A DNA stretch of 64,000 bases from Candidatus Zixiibacteriota bacterium (GTDB lineage: Bacteria > Zixibacteria > MSB-5A5 > GN15 > JACZUZ01). Positions 25,618 through 35,592 of this stretch are shown here, one piece after another. Location of the stretch: the NCBI GenBank assembly GCA_024280835.1, contig JAJRPJ010000012.1, positions 124,001 to 188,000 on the forward strand, read 5' to 3'. A program made the translations under genes and the position numbers. Numbering within the stretch: the stretch's first letter is position 1; each line of letters starts with the position of its first letter. Under the pieces are notes generated by a model, which saw only the letters and a list, made by a program, of their open reading frames with translations, had not been told where the DNA came from and searched no databases.

Positions 25618-27873
25618 CTACTTGAAGCCAATAGATTTCAAAAACTTCGGCCAACGGGGGTCGCTGTACATGGTCTTGAAGGCTGGGTGAGTTTTCACTA
25701 CTGGAATGCCAGCGTCATTTAGGTCCGCTGATCTTTCCAGCCATTCAAAGGCCTTGTCTATATCATTGCGATAGCCACAGACCATCGCAATCTGAATTCC
25801 CCAATCAGTCCCTTCGTCAATCAAGTCTTGTAGCGCCTTGTCTGATTCTTCTAACTTTCCTTGCGCGTGATAGGCCATGGCCAAAGTACAATTCCTGTAC
25901 CCGGCAGTCTTCTCGAGCATCGCCACAGCCATTGCTTCTTCAGGTTTGCCTAGAAATAGCTGCGCAACACCTATCAAGGCGTTCATCCCAGTCATCTCGG
26001 GACTCAGTTCCAGCGCCTGCTGAAAGGCCTGACCTGACTCCTCATATTTTTCGGCGCAGAAGAGCGCCGTACCATACCCCATGTATGCTCCCGCATCTAG
26101 AGGATCTATTTCAAGAGCTTTTTCAAGCAACTGAAGCCCTTCAGCGAATCGGCCAAACATTCCCAACATCCGACCCAAACTACTCAATGCCTGAGTATCA
26201 TTAGGCGCCAATTCAATTGCTCTGCGATACGAGGCTTCTGCCGCAGAATAATCACGGTCCACTATCATTTGGTTCCAGCCCAGAGCAACATGCGCCATGG
26301 GGATAGTGTTGTCTATTTCAAGCGACCGCATCACAGCGCTTTTCGACTTGCGTTGCGTCTCCAGTGCGTCTTGATATCCGAAACCGCTTTGAACTGAGTA
26401 GGTGAACGCCAGTTCCGCATATGCTTGCGCATTGTTGGGATCGAGATTCAACGCCTGCTTGTAAAGATCGACGGCAATATCCGCCGATTCCTTTGTAAAT
26501 CTGCGTACGAAGAAGTTCCCACGCAGAACCAACGCGTGACTTTCTGGATTTGCCGTGTGCTTTTCAGCGGATTTACCCAGCAATGTAACATCCAGCGCTT
26601 TGGAAACCGCCGCTGCGATTTCATCCTGCACTGCAAAGATATCCTCAAGTGTGCGGTCATAGGTTTCTGACCAGAGATGGAATCCATCGGTGACATTAAC
26701 TAATTGCGCAGTGATTCTCACTCGTGCGCCAGACTTGCGCACACTTCCTTCAAGCAATGTCCGAACGCCAAGTTTCCTGCCAATTTCACGCAAATCTTCC
26801 TGAACACCCTTGAACGCAAAAGATGATGTCCGACCAGTTACTTTCAACTCAGGGTTCTTAGCCAAAACATTCAGCAGCTCTTCGGTGAGACCGTCAGAGA
26901 AATATTCATTCTCAGGGTCAGCGCTCATATTGGCAAATGGTAATACTGCAAGTGACGGTTTACTATCTGCTTGTTCTGCTGTGGCAATACTGCTCTGCGA
27001 TACTAGCGTGCCTTTAATCGTTAGCAAGGCAGATGAAATTTCCTTAGCTGTTTGATAACGAGAATCAGGGCTCTTCGCAAGACAAGTTGTCAAAACTTCT
27101 TGAAGTGAATTCTGCAATGACTCTGGAATCTCTGTCTTATGATGTGACAACGCCTCTGGCTCAATGTTGAGAATCATATTTAAAGTGGCAGCGTTGTTAT
27201 CTTTTTGAAATGGAGCGCTGCCAGTTAGCAACTGATAGAACACCACTCCCAATGAAAACAAATCCGAACGATGGTCAACTGTCTTACCCTGCGCCTGCTC
27301 AGGTGACATATAAGCAATCGTACCAAGCGTTGAGCCAGCTTGCGTCAAAGCCTCACCACCGCGAACTGCCGCCAAACCAAAATCCAAAATCTTAGGCCGC
27401 ATCTCAGCGTCAACCACAATGTTAGCAGTCTTAATATCACGATGAATCACACCATTCTCATGCGCCCTTGTAAGTCCATCAGCAACTCCAATAATAAGTT
27501 CAAGCGCTTCCTCAATTGGTAGTCTATCTCTTTGGCAATAATGCTGAAGCGTTTTGCCTTTAATAAATTGCATTGCAATAAACGGCCGACCAGAAAACTC
27601 ACTAACTTCATAAATCGATACAATATTAGGATGCTCCAACCCAGCAGCAGACTGCGCCTCACGAACAAAGCGTCTGCGCGTGTCAGCGTCTTGAGACATG
27701 TTGGTCGGCAGAAACTTCAGCGCCACACGACGATTAAGCTTAGTGTCATCGGCGAGATAAACTTCACCCATACCACCAGCGCCGATTCGCTCGACTATTC
27801 GGTAGTGTGAGACTTCGAGCCCCTCGGTTAGGAGCACATGGGTTACGGTTTTGTCGTCGTCGTTATTTGGCAT
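25618..27873 (-). CDS. Ser/Thr kinase with TolB/FlgO-like domain and TPRs (kinase 1)
   Basis: The 751-residue product opens with a Hanks-type kinase at about 22-290: glycine loop IGAGGMGEVY, VALKFL lysine, catalytic HRDIKTAN, DFGLA and MSPEQ. Residues of about 305-430 (LAVLPFANMSADPENEYFSDGLTEELL, LEGSVRKSGARVRITAQL) are the TolB/FlgO-like domain seen next to adenylate cyclases and kinases. The remainder is TPR (DRDYSAAEASYRRAIELAPND, LLEKALEIDPLDAGAYMGYG). No membrane helix is seen, so it is likely cytosolic. The substrate is unknown; the TPRs should recruit partners. It shares its N-terminal leader (MPNNDD...DKTVTH) with kinase 2, so the two are duplicates. No good ribosome site precedes the start. 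Confidence 0.92.
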   Translation of the reverse strand: MPNNDDDKTVTHVLLTEGLEVSHYRIVERIGAGGMGEVYLADDTKLNRRVALKFLPTNMSQDADTRRRFVREAQSAAGLEHPNIVSIYEVSEFSGRPFIAMQFIKGKTLQHYCQRDRLPIEEALELIIGVADGLTRAHENGVIHRDIKTANIVVDAEMRPKILDFGLAAVRGGEALTQAGSTLGTIAYMSPEQAQGKTVDHRSDLFSLGVVFYQLLTGSAPFQKDNNAATLNMILNIEPEALSHHKTEIPESLQNSLQEVLTTCLAKSPDSRYQTAKEISSALLTIKGTLVSQSSIATAEQADSKPSLAVLPFANMSADPENEYFSDGLTEELLNVLAKNPELKVTGRTSSFAFKGVQEDLREIGRKLGVRTLLEGSVRKSGARVRITAQLVNVTDGFHLWSETYDRTLEDIFAVQDEIAAAVSKALDVTLLGKSAEKHTANPESHALVLRGNFFVRRFTKESADIAVDLYKQALNLDPNNAQAYAELAFTYSVQSGFGYQDALETQRKSKSAVMRSLEIDNTIPMAHVALGWNQMIVDRDYSAAEASYRRAIELAPNDTQALSSLGRMLGMFGRFAEGLQLLEKALEIDPLDAGAYMGYGTALFCAEKYEESGQAFQQALELSPEMTGMNALIGVAQLFLGKPEEAMAVAMLEKTAGYRNCTLAMAYHAQGKLEESDKALQDLIDEGTDWGIQIAMVCGYRNDIDKAFEWLERSADLNDAGIPVVKTHPAFKTMYSDPRWPKFLKSIGFK

Positions 27874-27932
27874 TGTATGTGAATTTGATAGCTGTTATTT
27901 TCTTGTAAATTCTGTCTTGGGACGAAATTGGC

Positions 27933-27966
27933 AAGTCCCGAAAGGGGATTTGACCTACGGGTTCTG
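27933..27966 (-). repeat. Hairpin motif upstream of kinase 1 (copy A)
   Basis: CAAGTCCC, a short loop GAAAG, then GGGATTTG, followed by ACCTACGGGTT, about 60 nt before the kinase 1 start. Related sequence recurs at 30178 and 40995 in front of kinases 2 and 6. Confidence 0.5.
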
Positions 27967-27974
27967 CAAAAACA

Positions 27975-30146
27975 TCAGTCCATGAGTCTGTCTAGGACAG
28001 ACTCATAACTCTGGTGACTTCTGAGATTGACAAGGTCTTCATCATTCTCAATCCACTTTCTATAAGAGAAACCACAACTGATTGCCTGATCCAGCAACTG
28101 TAGGGCTTTCTCAGGCTGTTCGAGTTTTGAGAACATGCAAGCTCCATTATACAGAACAGCCGGATCATTCGGCTCCATTCCTATCGCTCGCTCAATCCAT
28201 TCTATTGATTTTTCAATCTCGCCTAATCTTAATAAGGCGTCTGCCCCCAGATAGACCGCCCGAATGTCATCTGGGTTGAGCTCTAAACGTCTATTAACGA
28301 TTTCCAAACCGCGTTGCAATGTTTCTAACGCTTTATCAGGTCGTCCAAGCTTCTCGTATGAACTTGCTGCAAGGATTGGCGCCTGGAAATCATCGGGCTT
28401 TACACTACCTGCTTGCTCATAGAGCTTACAAGCCCTATCATGCTTCCCTTGCACAAAACAGGCGCGAGCGTAGAAGTAATAGGCCTCAAACAGATTCGGA
28501 TTTAACTCGATAGCCTTCTCAAATTCTTCCTCTGCCTCCTGAAATCGGTTGCCGAGTGAGACTGCGACACCGCGCGAAGCATGACCTTCTGCCAGTTGTG
28601 GATTGAGGTCAAGCGCCTTCTTGCTCGCTTCCATGGCGCGATCCAGATTCGACCTATCATTTCCGTAGTACAAAAACATATTCGAATGACTGTCGGCCAA
28701 TCCTGCATAGGCCCGGGCATACCCTGGGTCTTTTTCTATTGCATGTGAAAATAATTCAATCGCGAATTTGGTATTCTTCTGACCGGACGCATGAAAAAAA
28801 GCGCGCCCGCGGAGATATAGCTCATAGGCCTCCATATTGTCAGTCGGAGCTTTGACTTTTCCGCTCTTAAGTTTCGGGCTGAGTTTGATTCGCAGAGCCC
28901 GCACAATACTCCCTGCGATTTCATCCTGTATCGCAAAGACATCATCAAGCTCCCGGTCATAGCGCTCCGACCACAAGTGATAACCATTCGCGACGTTGAT
29001 CAACTGGGCGGTGATGCGTAGACGATTGCCCGCCTTTCTCACACTTCCCTCAAGTATCGTTCCAGCATTCAATTTACGACCAACATCCCTCAAGTCTTCT
29101 GTCTTGCCCTTGAATGCAAACGAGGAGGTTCGCGAAACTACCCTGAGATTTTCTACTTGAGTTAGGTCATTGAGAATATCCTCAGCTATACCATCACAAA
29201 AATACTCCTGCTCAACATCGGCGCTCATATTGGAAAACGGAAGTACAGCAATTGATGGAGATTCTGACTCGGAGTTCTTTTCTATCGATGAAAGTCGCTT
29301 CAAATCACTCTTGATATCATTAGCGCTTTGGTAGCGAAGCTCTTTGTCTTTTTCAAGCGCTTTGCTAATTATTCGTTGTAATTCCTCTGATACGTCCGCC
29401 TTGTATCGCGACATTGGCTCAGGATTGTCATCGGTGATCGCCAGAAGAGTTGCTGGGGCGTTGTCGCGCTCAAATGGTGTGCGGCCGGTAACCAGCTCAT
29501 AAAGCGCTATCCCCAAAGAAAACAAATCAGACCGATGATCAACCTCTTTGCCCTCGGCCTGCTCTGGTGACATATATCGTGTGGTTCCAATTGTGGAGCC
29601 AACCTTGGTCAATTTGTCTTCACCGTAAACAGTTGCCAATCCAAAGTCCAGCAGACGTGCTCGGTTTGAACTATCAATCATGATGTTGCCCGGCTTTACA
29701 TCCCGATGAACAACTCCGGATTCATGAGCTTTCTGTAGGCCATCACAAACCTGCGCAATCAACTCGATGCTTTCAGCCATCGATAGAATATTCTGCTCTA
29801 TGGCATCGCGTAGTGACTTTCCTTCTACGTGAGCCATAGCAAAGAAAGGGCGGCCCGCAAACTCGTCAACCTCATACACAGGAACGATATTCGGATGATC
29901 CAACTTGGCGGCCGCCTGGGCTTCGCGAGTGAAGCGCAAGCGCATTTCAGCGTCCGTTGCCAGATGAGTCGGCATGAATTTCAGCGCAACACGACGATTG
30001 AGCTTGGTATCGTCTGCTAGATACACTTCTCCCATGCCACCTACGCCGATTCGTTCGACTATTCGGTAGTGTGAGACCTCGACACCTTCAGTGATGAGGA
30101 TGTGAGTTACAGTCTTGTCTTCAGTATTATCGTCGTTGTTTGGCAT
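27975..30146 (-). CDS. Ser/Thr kinase with TolB/FlgO-like domain and TPRs (kinase 2)
   Basis: The 723-residue paralogue of kinase 1 has a kinase domain at about 25-290 with IGVGGMGEVY, VALKFM, HRDVKPGNIM, DFGLA and MSPEQ. A TolB/FlgO-like domain follows (about 300-425; IAVLPFSNMSADVEQEYFCDGIAEDIL, LEGSVRKAGNRLRITAQL), then TPRs to the end (GNRFQEAEEEFEKAIELNPN, CKLYEQAGSVKPDD). Catalytic residues are complete. No membrane helix is evident. Unlike kinase 1, its catalytic loop is the standard HRDVKPGN. The gap before kinase 1 is 101 nt and contains a copy of the hairpin motif. Confidence 0.92.
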   Translation of the reverse strand: MPNNDDNTEDKTVTHILITEGVEVSHYRIVERIGVGGMGEVYLADDTKLNRRVALKFMPTHLATDAEMRLRFTREAQAAAKLDHPNIVPVYEVDEFAGRPFFAMAHVEGKSLRDAIEQNILSMAESIELIAQVCDGLQKAHESGVVHRDVKPGNIMIDSSNRARLLDFGLATVYGEDKLTKVGSTIGTTRYMSPEQAEGKEVDHRSDLFSLGIALYELVTGRTPFERDNAPATLLAITDDNPEPMSRYKADVSEELQRIISKALEKDKELRYQSANDIKSDLKRLSSIEKNSESESPSIAVLPFSNMSADVEQEYFCDGIAEDILNDLTQVENLRVVSRTSSFAFKGKTEDLRDVGRKLNAGTILEGSVRKAGNRLRITAQLINVANGYHLWSERYDRELDDVFAIQDEIAGSIVRALRIKLSPKLKSGKVKAPTDNMEAYELYLRGRAFFHASGQKNTKFAIELFSHAIEKDPGYARAYAGLADSHSNMFLYYGNDRSNLDRAMEASKKALDLNPQLAEGHASRGVAVSLGNRFQEAEEEFEKAIELNPNLFEAYYFYARACFVQGKHDRACKLYEQAGSVKPDDFQAPILAASSYEKLGRPDKALETLQRGLEIVNRRLELNPDDIRAVYLGADALLRLGEIEKSIEWIERAIGMEPNDPAVLYNGACMFSKLEQPEKALQLLDQAISCGFSYRKWIENDEDLVNLRSHQSYESVLDRLMD

Positions 30147-30177
30147 TGTGTCTTTGTATTTTGGTTGGGAGCGTTTC

Positions 30178-30211
30178 AGTCCCTAAGAAGGGGAATTGAG
30201 TTACGAATCTG
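30178..30211 (-). repeat. Hairpin motif upstream of kinase 2 (copy B)
   Basis: AGTCCCTAAGAAGGGGAATTG then AGTTACGAATCTGC, about 32 nt before the start of kinase 2. It aligns with copy A (same AGTCCC-loop-GGGGA core and TTACG/CTACG tail). Confidence 0.45.
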
Positions 30212-30225
30212 CGATTGCTGCTTTC

Positions 30226-32898
30226 TTATTCAGAGAATCCTACGTGCCAGTTGTTGATGAAGGTCATCTGGGTAGACATGTTGACGTTATCAGGAGCTTG
30301 ATTGACAAGGAAGCGTAATGGTGAATCAACCAAATCATAAACTGTCCCTAAAGTAAAACCTCTAATCTGAAAGAGCTGGCGGACTCTTCCAGCTTTGAAG
30401 GTCGAACCACGAGCGCTAACCTCGGCGACATTGATGAAGTCTTCGCCATCAAGACCATCAAGATAGTAGATTCGCTGACCGTCAGCGCTCCAGTGTGGAT
30501 ACTCTCCCTTATTTATGGACACTTGCCATTTCCCATTCATCTCTGGAAACGGAGAGACATATACTTCACTCTTACCGTTTTGGTCCGACGAATAGGCGAT
30601 CCAGTGTCCATCAGGAGAAATCGCAGGACCACCTTCGTTGAACTGTGACTCCAACAAGGGATAGGGCTTCTTATCCTTTTCCAGGGGAATAGCCCAAATG
30701 TCGATTCGTCCTTTGGCTTCATCCGTCGCAATCAGCAACTTTCCATCCGCCGACCAGCAATTAAGGAATAAACCAGCGCTTTCGATCTCCGCCAATAATT
30801 CTGGTTCGCCAGCCCCGGTTGTCGATTTTACCAACACCTGAGTCGTACCATTCATCTGTGCGATGTATGCAATTCTGTCACCAGTAGGTGACCAAATCGG
30901 AGTATACTCTGAGGCGCTGTCGAACGTAAGGCGAGTGCGAATGCCGCGCCTGAGGTCATGAAGCCAGATATCTGTGTTGTTCGAATTCGGATCCATTATA
31001 TCCGAAGCGACATGTTCGCCATCCGGTGAAAATCTGGGTGTGTATTGAGTGGCCGGTTCCCCAACAGTGTCAAGTATGTTCCCACTCGAATCAAAAATAA
31101 GCAAACTCGAACCGACAGACACATCACCGGAACGGAAGAGCAATTTGCCGTCCGACGAAGCGTCAAATCCGCCGTGACTCCAGCCGAGACTAAAAGACAC
31201 TCCCTCAGCTACCGGCGCTGCATCGCCTGTGTACTTCAGTGAACTTGGGTCAAACAGCTGAGCCATCAGGATATCGTTGCGCATGTACAATATGTGCCCT
31301 TGAGAGAACACACCCTGAGACATGGCGTAGGTCAGATGTTTTGCTTTGCCATCAGAGAGTGATGAAACGCGAATGCCGTCCTTGTCCCCCCCCGCGCCAT
31401 CGGCGTTCCTAGCAAAATATATAAAATGGTCACCATCGGGGAGAAACTGCACCCAGCGGTGAGTCTTATCGAAGGTGGTTGAATCTAGAGTTGTCACCTG
31501 AGTAGGTTCGCCGCCGGCGCCAGAGACTTTGAAGATTGGACCTAACATATCCGGCGTGAATAAAATAACATTATCAGCATTCCAACTTCCACCACGTCCC
31601 CGTGGGGCGTCACAAAGCGTCAGCGCCGGGCCACCGGTGGCGAGAATCCTCTTGAGCTTGTGATTCTTGAAGAAGGCCAGATACTTGCTATCGGGTGACC
31701 AAAATGGAAAGTAAGCGTCCATGGTTCCGGCGAGTATGATTGCATCAGGTGAATCCAGCGAACGCACATAGAGGGCCACATCTCCACTAGCAGAGTCCTT
31801 TGCCGTATAGGCAACTTTCAATCCATCTGGGGAAATCGCCAGTGACCCACCACCGCGGTTGTCTAGAATGGCGCCGTTTTCGGTGTTGATTGTGACAGAT
31901 AACTTTTCAGATGGAGCGTTGTTGAAGAAGGCAAGATAACCAAACAACCCAGTAACAATGAATAGCGCCGCGACAACTATCCACGGCACAAGCGCCGAAC
32001 CTCCCACTGCTTTGGCAGACCCCACAGCAATACTCGAACCACCATCACGAATCAATTCCAATGAGCGCTTCAAATCTCCCGCTGACTGCCAACGTTGCTC
32101 TGGGTCTTTGCTAAGACATTGTTTAATAACTTTCTCAAGCGCCAATGGCGTCTTAGTGGTAATTTCAGAAATGTCGCGGGGTTGTTCTTTCAGAACTGAG
32201 GCAATCAAACTAGCGCGACTCTTGCCATCGAACGCATTTTGACCAGTAGCCATTTGGTAAAGCGTGGCGCCGAATGCGAATATGTCACTTCGCGCGTCGG
32301 CCTCTTCGCCTTCAAGCTGCTCTGGGGACATATACTGTAAAGTGCCAATTATTGCGCCTTGGGTCGTCAGCGGAGTGGTGCGAGTCTCAGCGCTTGAAAG
32401 CGCATCGAGAAATCCCGCTTGTGGGGTAAACTTCGCCAAACCAAAATCAAGTAGTTTGGCCCCATCCTTAGTGAGCATCACATTGCCAGGCTTCAAATCA
32501 CGATGCACCAGACCCTGTTTGTGCGCCTTATCTAGAGCATCCGCGATTTGAACGGCAACGGACAAGAGTTCTTCATTCGGCAAGGGACCTTTGGCAAGTC
32601 TATCGGAGAGTGTCTCACCCTCAATGTACTCCATCACCAAATAGTCGATCCCGTCCTCGGAGCCAATATCGAAGAGGGTGCAGATATTAGGATGATTCAA
32701 CCCCGCAATAACTTTAGCTTCACGCTCGAAGCGCTCTTTGATATCTGGGCTGTTGGCAACTTTTGCGTGCAGGACTTTGATAGCCACTTCTCTATCGAGC
32801 CGAGTGTCTGTGGCTTTATATACTTCGCCCATTCCACCAGCTCCAGCAGAGCCGAGAATTTTGTAGTGTCCTAGTTGTTTACCAGCTTCAAGTGTCAT
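30226..32898 (-). CDS. Receptor Ser/Thr kinase with PD40 propeller (kinase 3)
   Basis: The 890-residue product has a kinase domain at about 10-285 (AGAGGMGEVYKATD, VAIKVL, HRDLKPGNVML, DFGLAKF, MSPEQ), a Pro/Ser-poor linker and one transmembrane helix (about 300-323, VPWIVVAALFIVTGLFGYLAFF). About 560 residues of PD40/WD40-like blades follow, each with SPDG or WSPDSKYLAFF-type turns, ending NNWHVGFSE. By topology the kinase is cytosolic and the propeller outside the inner membrane, as in a receptor. Its ligand is unknown. TAGGAAC precedes the ATG by about 7 nt. The C-terminal part is closest to that of kinase 7. Confidence 0.93.
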   Translation of the reverse strand: MTLEAGKQLGHYKILGSAGAGGMGEVYKATDTRLDREVAIKVLHAKVANSPDIKERFEREAKVIAGLNHPNICTLFDIGSEDGIDYLVMEYIEGETLSDRLAKGPLPNEELLSVAVQIADALDKAHKQGLVHRDLKPGNVMLTKDGAKLLDFGLAKFTPQAGFLDALSSAETRTTPLTTQGAIIGTLQYMSPEQLEGEEADARSDIFAFGATLYQMATGQNAFDGKSRASLIASVLKEQPRDISEITTKTPLALEKVIKQCLSKDPEQRWQSAGDLKRSLELIRDGGSSIAVGSAKAVGGSALVPWIVVAALFIVTGLFGYLAFFNNAPSEKLSVTINTENGAILDNRGGGSLAISPDGLKVAYTAKDSASGDVALYVRSLDSPDAIILAGTMDAYFPFWSPDSKYLAFFKNHKLKRILATGGPALTLCDAPRGRGGSWNADNVILFTPDMLGPIFKVSGAGGEPTQVTTLDSTTFDKTHRWVQFLPDGDHFIYFARNADGAGGDKDGIRVSSLSDGKAKHLTYAMSQGVFSQGHILYMRNDILMAQLFDPSSLKYTGDAAPVAEGVSFSLGWSHGGFDASSDGKLLFRSGDVSVGSSLLIFDSSGNILDTVGEPATQYTPRFSPDGEHVASDIMDPNSNNTDIWLHDLRRGIRTRLTFDSASEYTPIWSPTGDRIAYIAQMNGTTQVLVKSTTGAGEPELLAEIESAGLFLNCWSADGKLLIATDEAKGRIDIWAIPLEKDKKPYPLLESQFNEGGPAISPDGHWIAYSSDQNGKSEVYVSPFPEMNGKWQVSINKGEYPHWSADGQRIYYLDGLDGEDFINVAEVSARGSTFKAGRVRQLFQIRGFTLGTVYDLVDSPLRFLVNQAPDNVNMSTQMTFINNWHVGFSE

Positions 32899-32919
32899 AC
32901 TTAATGTTCCTATAATAAA

Positions 32920-35583
32920 CTATTTCTTCTCAGACAACGCCGCATCCCAGTTCTGAATCATCACCAGCGGCTCAACAGTATTTGACCCACTAGGTAGCTG
33001 GTTAACATAGAACTTTGTGCCATCAGAGTTCATGCTATAAACATTGCCAGGTCGTGAGCCAGATATCTTGAAAAGTTTCCGCACAGCTCCAGGCAGGAAA
33101 CTTGAACCTGAGTCATCCACTTCAGCAACATTTATCACATCGTTGTTGTCTAGGTAATACAAACGCTTGCCATCAGCGCTCCATCTGGGTCTATCACCGT
33201 CATTGATAGAAACCTGCCACTTGCCACTTAGTGCGGGAAATGAGGTAACATAAACCTCTGGATTTCCAGACTCTTCGGAAGTAAACGCCAACCATCGTCC
33301 ATCTGCAGAAAGAACTGCGTCACTATTATCGCTTGCCAGATCGAAAATACGCCTAGACTTCTCGATAGAATCCAATGGAATAATCCAAGCCACAGAGAGG
33401 TCAGAGTTCTTGACGGCGAACAGGTATTTCCCGTCTGCCGACCAACTCGAAAGGAACATATTCTCTTTTGATGCAAGTAACCGAGTTGCCTCGCCCATTC
33501 CACTTGAAGACTTCATGTAGACAATAGTTGAATCCCCAGTTTGAGTGACATAAGCAAGTGATTCACCATCAGGTGACCAGACAGGCGTGTAACTATTGAG
33601 GCTATCGAAGGTCATTCGCCGTTTAATACCGCGTATTATATCATGTATCCAAATGTCCGTCGCAGTGCTAGATTGATCAGAGATTTCACACGCAAGGTAT
33701 CGCTCATTAGGAGAAAGGAACATCGTATACATTGTTTCCCATTCACCTATTGAATCCAAAACCAAACCACTTGAATCAAAAACAGTAATCATAGAGCCTA
33801 GTTGAAGTTGACCAGTGCGGAGAATCATTTTCCCATCTGACGAAAGTGTGAACAGACTCCTAGAATAATTATCCACATATGACACATTTTCCGCTATTGG
33901 CTGTCCATCACCTATCAGCTCTAATTTGGCTGGGTCAAATGGATGCGCCATCAAGGTGTTCTCTCTGGCATAGACGATGTGTCCTCGCGCGAAGACAGCA
34001 TTTGATTTTGTGTAAATCAAGTGTTCTTGCTTACCTGTTGAAAGTGACCCGATTCTAATTGCATCCTTTTCGCCTCCAGAGCCAGAGCCCGTTCGCACAT
34101 AGTACAAATAGTGATCCCCGTCAGGTAAAAACCATGGCCAGCGATGTGTCACATCGTTAGTGGTTGAATCCAGCGTGGTTAATCGTTTCGCCTCTCCTCC
34201 AGCGCCAGCAACTTGAAACAGAGGTCCGCTTGGTTCGGGAGTGAAGATTGTGACATCATTCTGATTCCACGAACCCGTTCTCCCAGATTTTGCATCACAG
34301 AGCGTAAGAGCTGGTCCGCCAGTTGCTAGAATCTTCTTGAGTTTGCCTCTTATAAAAAAGGCAATGTAACGGCTATCTGGTGACCAAAACGGCATCCAAG
34401 AGTCGCCGGTGCCAGCCAGTTTGATTGCTGTAGGTGAATCAAGCTTTCTAACCCACATGAATTCTTTGCCGGCAATAGTGTCAGCGGCGTTAAAGGCAAC
34501 CATCTTACCATCAGGAGAAAGAGCTAGCGCCCCGCCAGCAGGTCCAGAAAATCTTGTCCCATCTGGCGAAAGTATATTTGTAGTAATTATTTCGCGAGGA
34601 ATCTCTTTTTGGTTAAATGCCAAATATCCAAAAACTCCAGTGGTAATCATCAAAACCGCCGCAACTATCCAAGGGATAAGTGCCGCCCCCCCAGACTTGA
34701 CCGAGCCAACTGTAGCGCCTGAACCACCATCACGAATCAATTCCAATGAGCGCTTCAAATCACCCGCGGACTGCCAACGTTGCTCTGGGTCTTTGCTAAG
34801 ACATTGCTTAATAACTTTCTCAAGCGCCAATGGCGTCTTAGTGGTAATTTCAGAAATGTCGCGAGGTTGTTCTTTCAGCACAGAAGCAATCAAACTTGCG
34901 CGACTCTTACCTTCAAATGCATTCTGCCCCGTTGCCATTTGATACAACGTAGCCCCAAAAGCAAAAATATCACTTCGTGCATCAGCCTCTTCGCCCTCAA
35001 GCTGCTCTGGAGCCATGTACTGCAAGGTCCCGATGATTGCGCCTTGAGTAGTCAGTGGAGTAGTGCGAGTCTCAGCGCTAGAGAGCGCGTCAAGAAACCC
35101 CGCCTGTGGTGTAAACTTCGCCAAACCAAAATCAAGAAGCTTTGCGCCCTCTTTGGTCAGCATCACATTGCCTGGTTTCAAATCACGATGCACTAACCCC
35201 TGCTTATGCGCTTTGTCCAGCGCATCAGCAATTTGGATGGCAACTGTGAGAAGTTCTTCAGAAGGAAGAGGCCCTTTGGCGAGCCGATCTGAGAGCGTCT
35301 CGCCTTCAATAAACTCCATCACCAAATAGTCAATGCCCTCGGCTTCACCAATATCAAAAAGTGTACAGATATTTGGATGATTCAACCCAGCTATGACTTT
35401 TGCCTCGCGCTCAAACCGCTCTTTTATATCAGCGCTGTTGGCAACTTTCGCGTGCAGGACTTTGATAGCCACTTCTCTATCGAGACGAGTGTCTGTGGCC
35501 TTGTATACTTCGCCCATACCGCCAGCCCCAGCGGAGCCGAGAATTTTGTAGGGTCCTAGTTGCTTGCCTGTTTCTAATGTCAT
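32920..35583 (-). CDS. Receptor Ser/Thr kinase with PD40 propeller (kinase 4)
   Basis: The 887 residues have the same architecture as kinase 3: kinase (about 10-285), transmembrane helix (IPWIVAAVLMITTGVFGYLAF, about 300-320) and PD40 propeller ending MIQNWDAALSEKK. The kinase half is nearly identical to that of kinase 7 (GEAEGIDYLVMEF, PSEELLTVAI in both), while the propeller is distinct. AAGGAAA lies four nt before the ATG. It begins 9 nt after the stop of kinase 5, which suggests one transcript for kinases 6 to 3. Confidence 0.93.
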   Translation of the reverse strand: MTLETGKQLGPYKILGSAGAGGMGEVYKATDTRLDREVAIKVLHAKVANSADIKERFEREAKVIAGLNHPNICTLFDIGEAEGIDYLVMEFIEGETLSDRLAKGPLPSEELLTVAIQIADALDKAHKQGLVHRDLKPGNVMLTKEGAKLLDFGLAKFTPQAGFLDALSSAETRTTPLTTQGAIIGTLQYMAPEQLEGEEADARSDIFAFGATLYQMATGQNAFEGKSRASLIASVLKEQPRDISEITTKTPLALEKVIKQCLSKDPEQRWQSAGDLKRSLELIRDGGSGATVGSVKSGGAALIPWIVAAVLMITTGVFGYLAFNQKEIPREIITTNILSPDGTRFSGPAGGALALSPDGKMVAFNAADTIAGKEFMWVRKLDSPTAIKLAGTGDSWMPFWSPDSRYIAFFIRGKLKKILATGGPALTLCDAKSGRTGSWNQNDVTIFTPEPSGPLFQVAGAGGEAKRLTTLDSTTNDVTHRWPWFLPDGDHYLYYVRTGSGSGGEKDAIRIGSLSTGKQEHLIYTKSNAVFARGHIVYARENTLMAHPFDPAKLELIGDGQPIAENVSYVDNYSRSLFTLSSDGKMILRTGQLQLGSMITVFDSSGLVLDSIGEWETMYTMFLSPNERYLACEISDQSSTATDIWIHDIIRGIKRRMTFDSLNSYTPVWSPDGESLAYVTQTGDSTIVYMKSSSGMGEATRLLASKENMFLSSWSADGKYLFAVKNSDLSVAWIIPLDSIEKSRRIFDLASDNSDAVLSADGRWLAFTSEESGNPEVYVTSFPALSGKWQVSINDGDRPRWSADGKRLYYLDNNDVINVAEVDDSGSSFLPGAVRKLFKISGSRPGNVYSMNSDGTKFYVNQLPSGSNTVEPLVMIQNWDAALSEKK

Positions 35584-35592
35584 GAAGTTTCC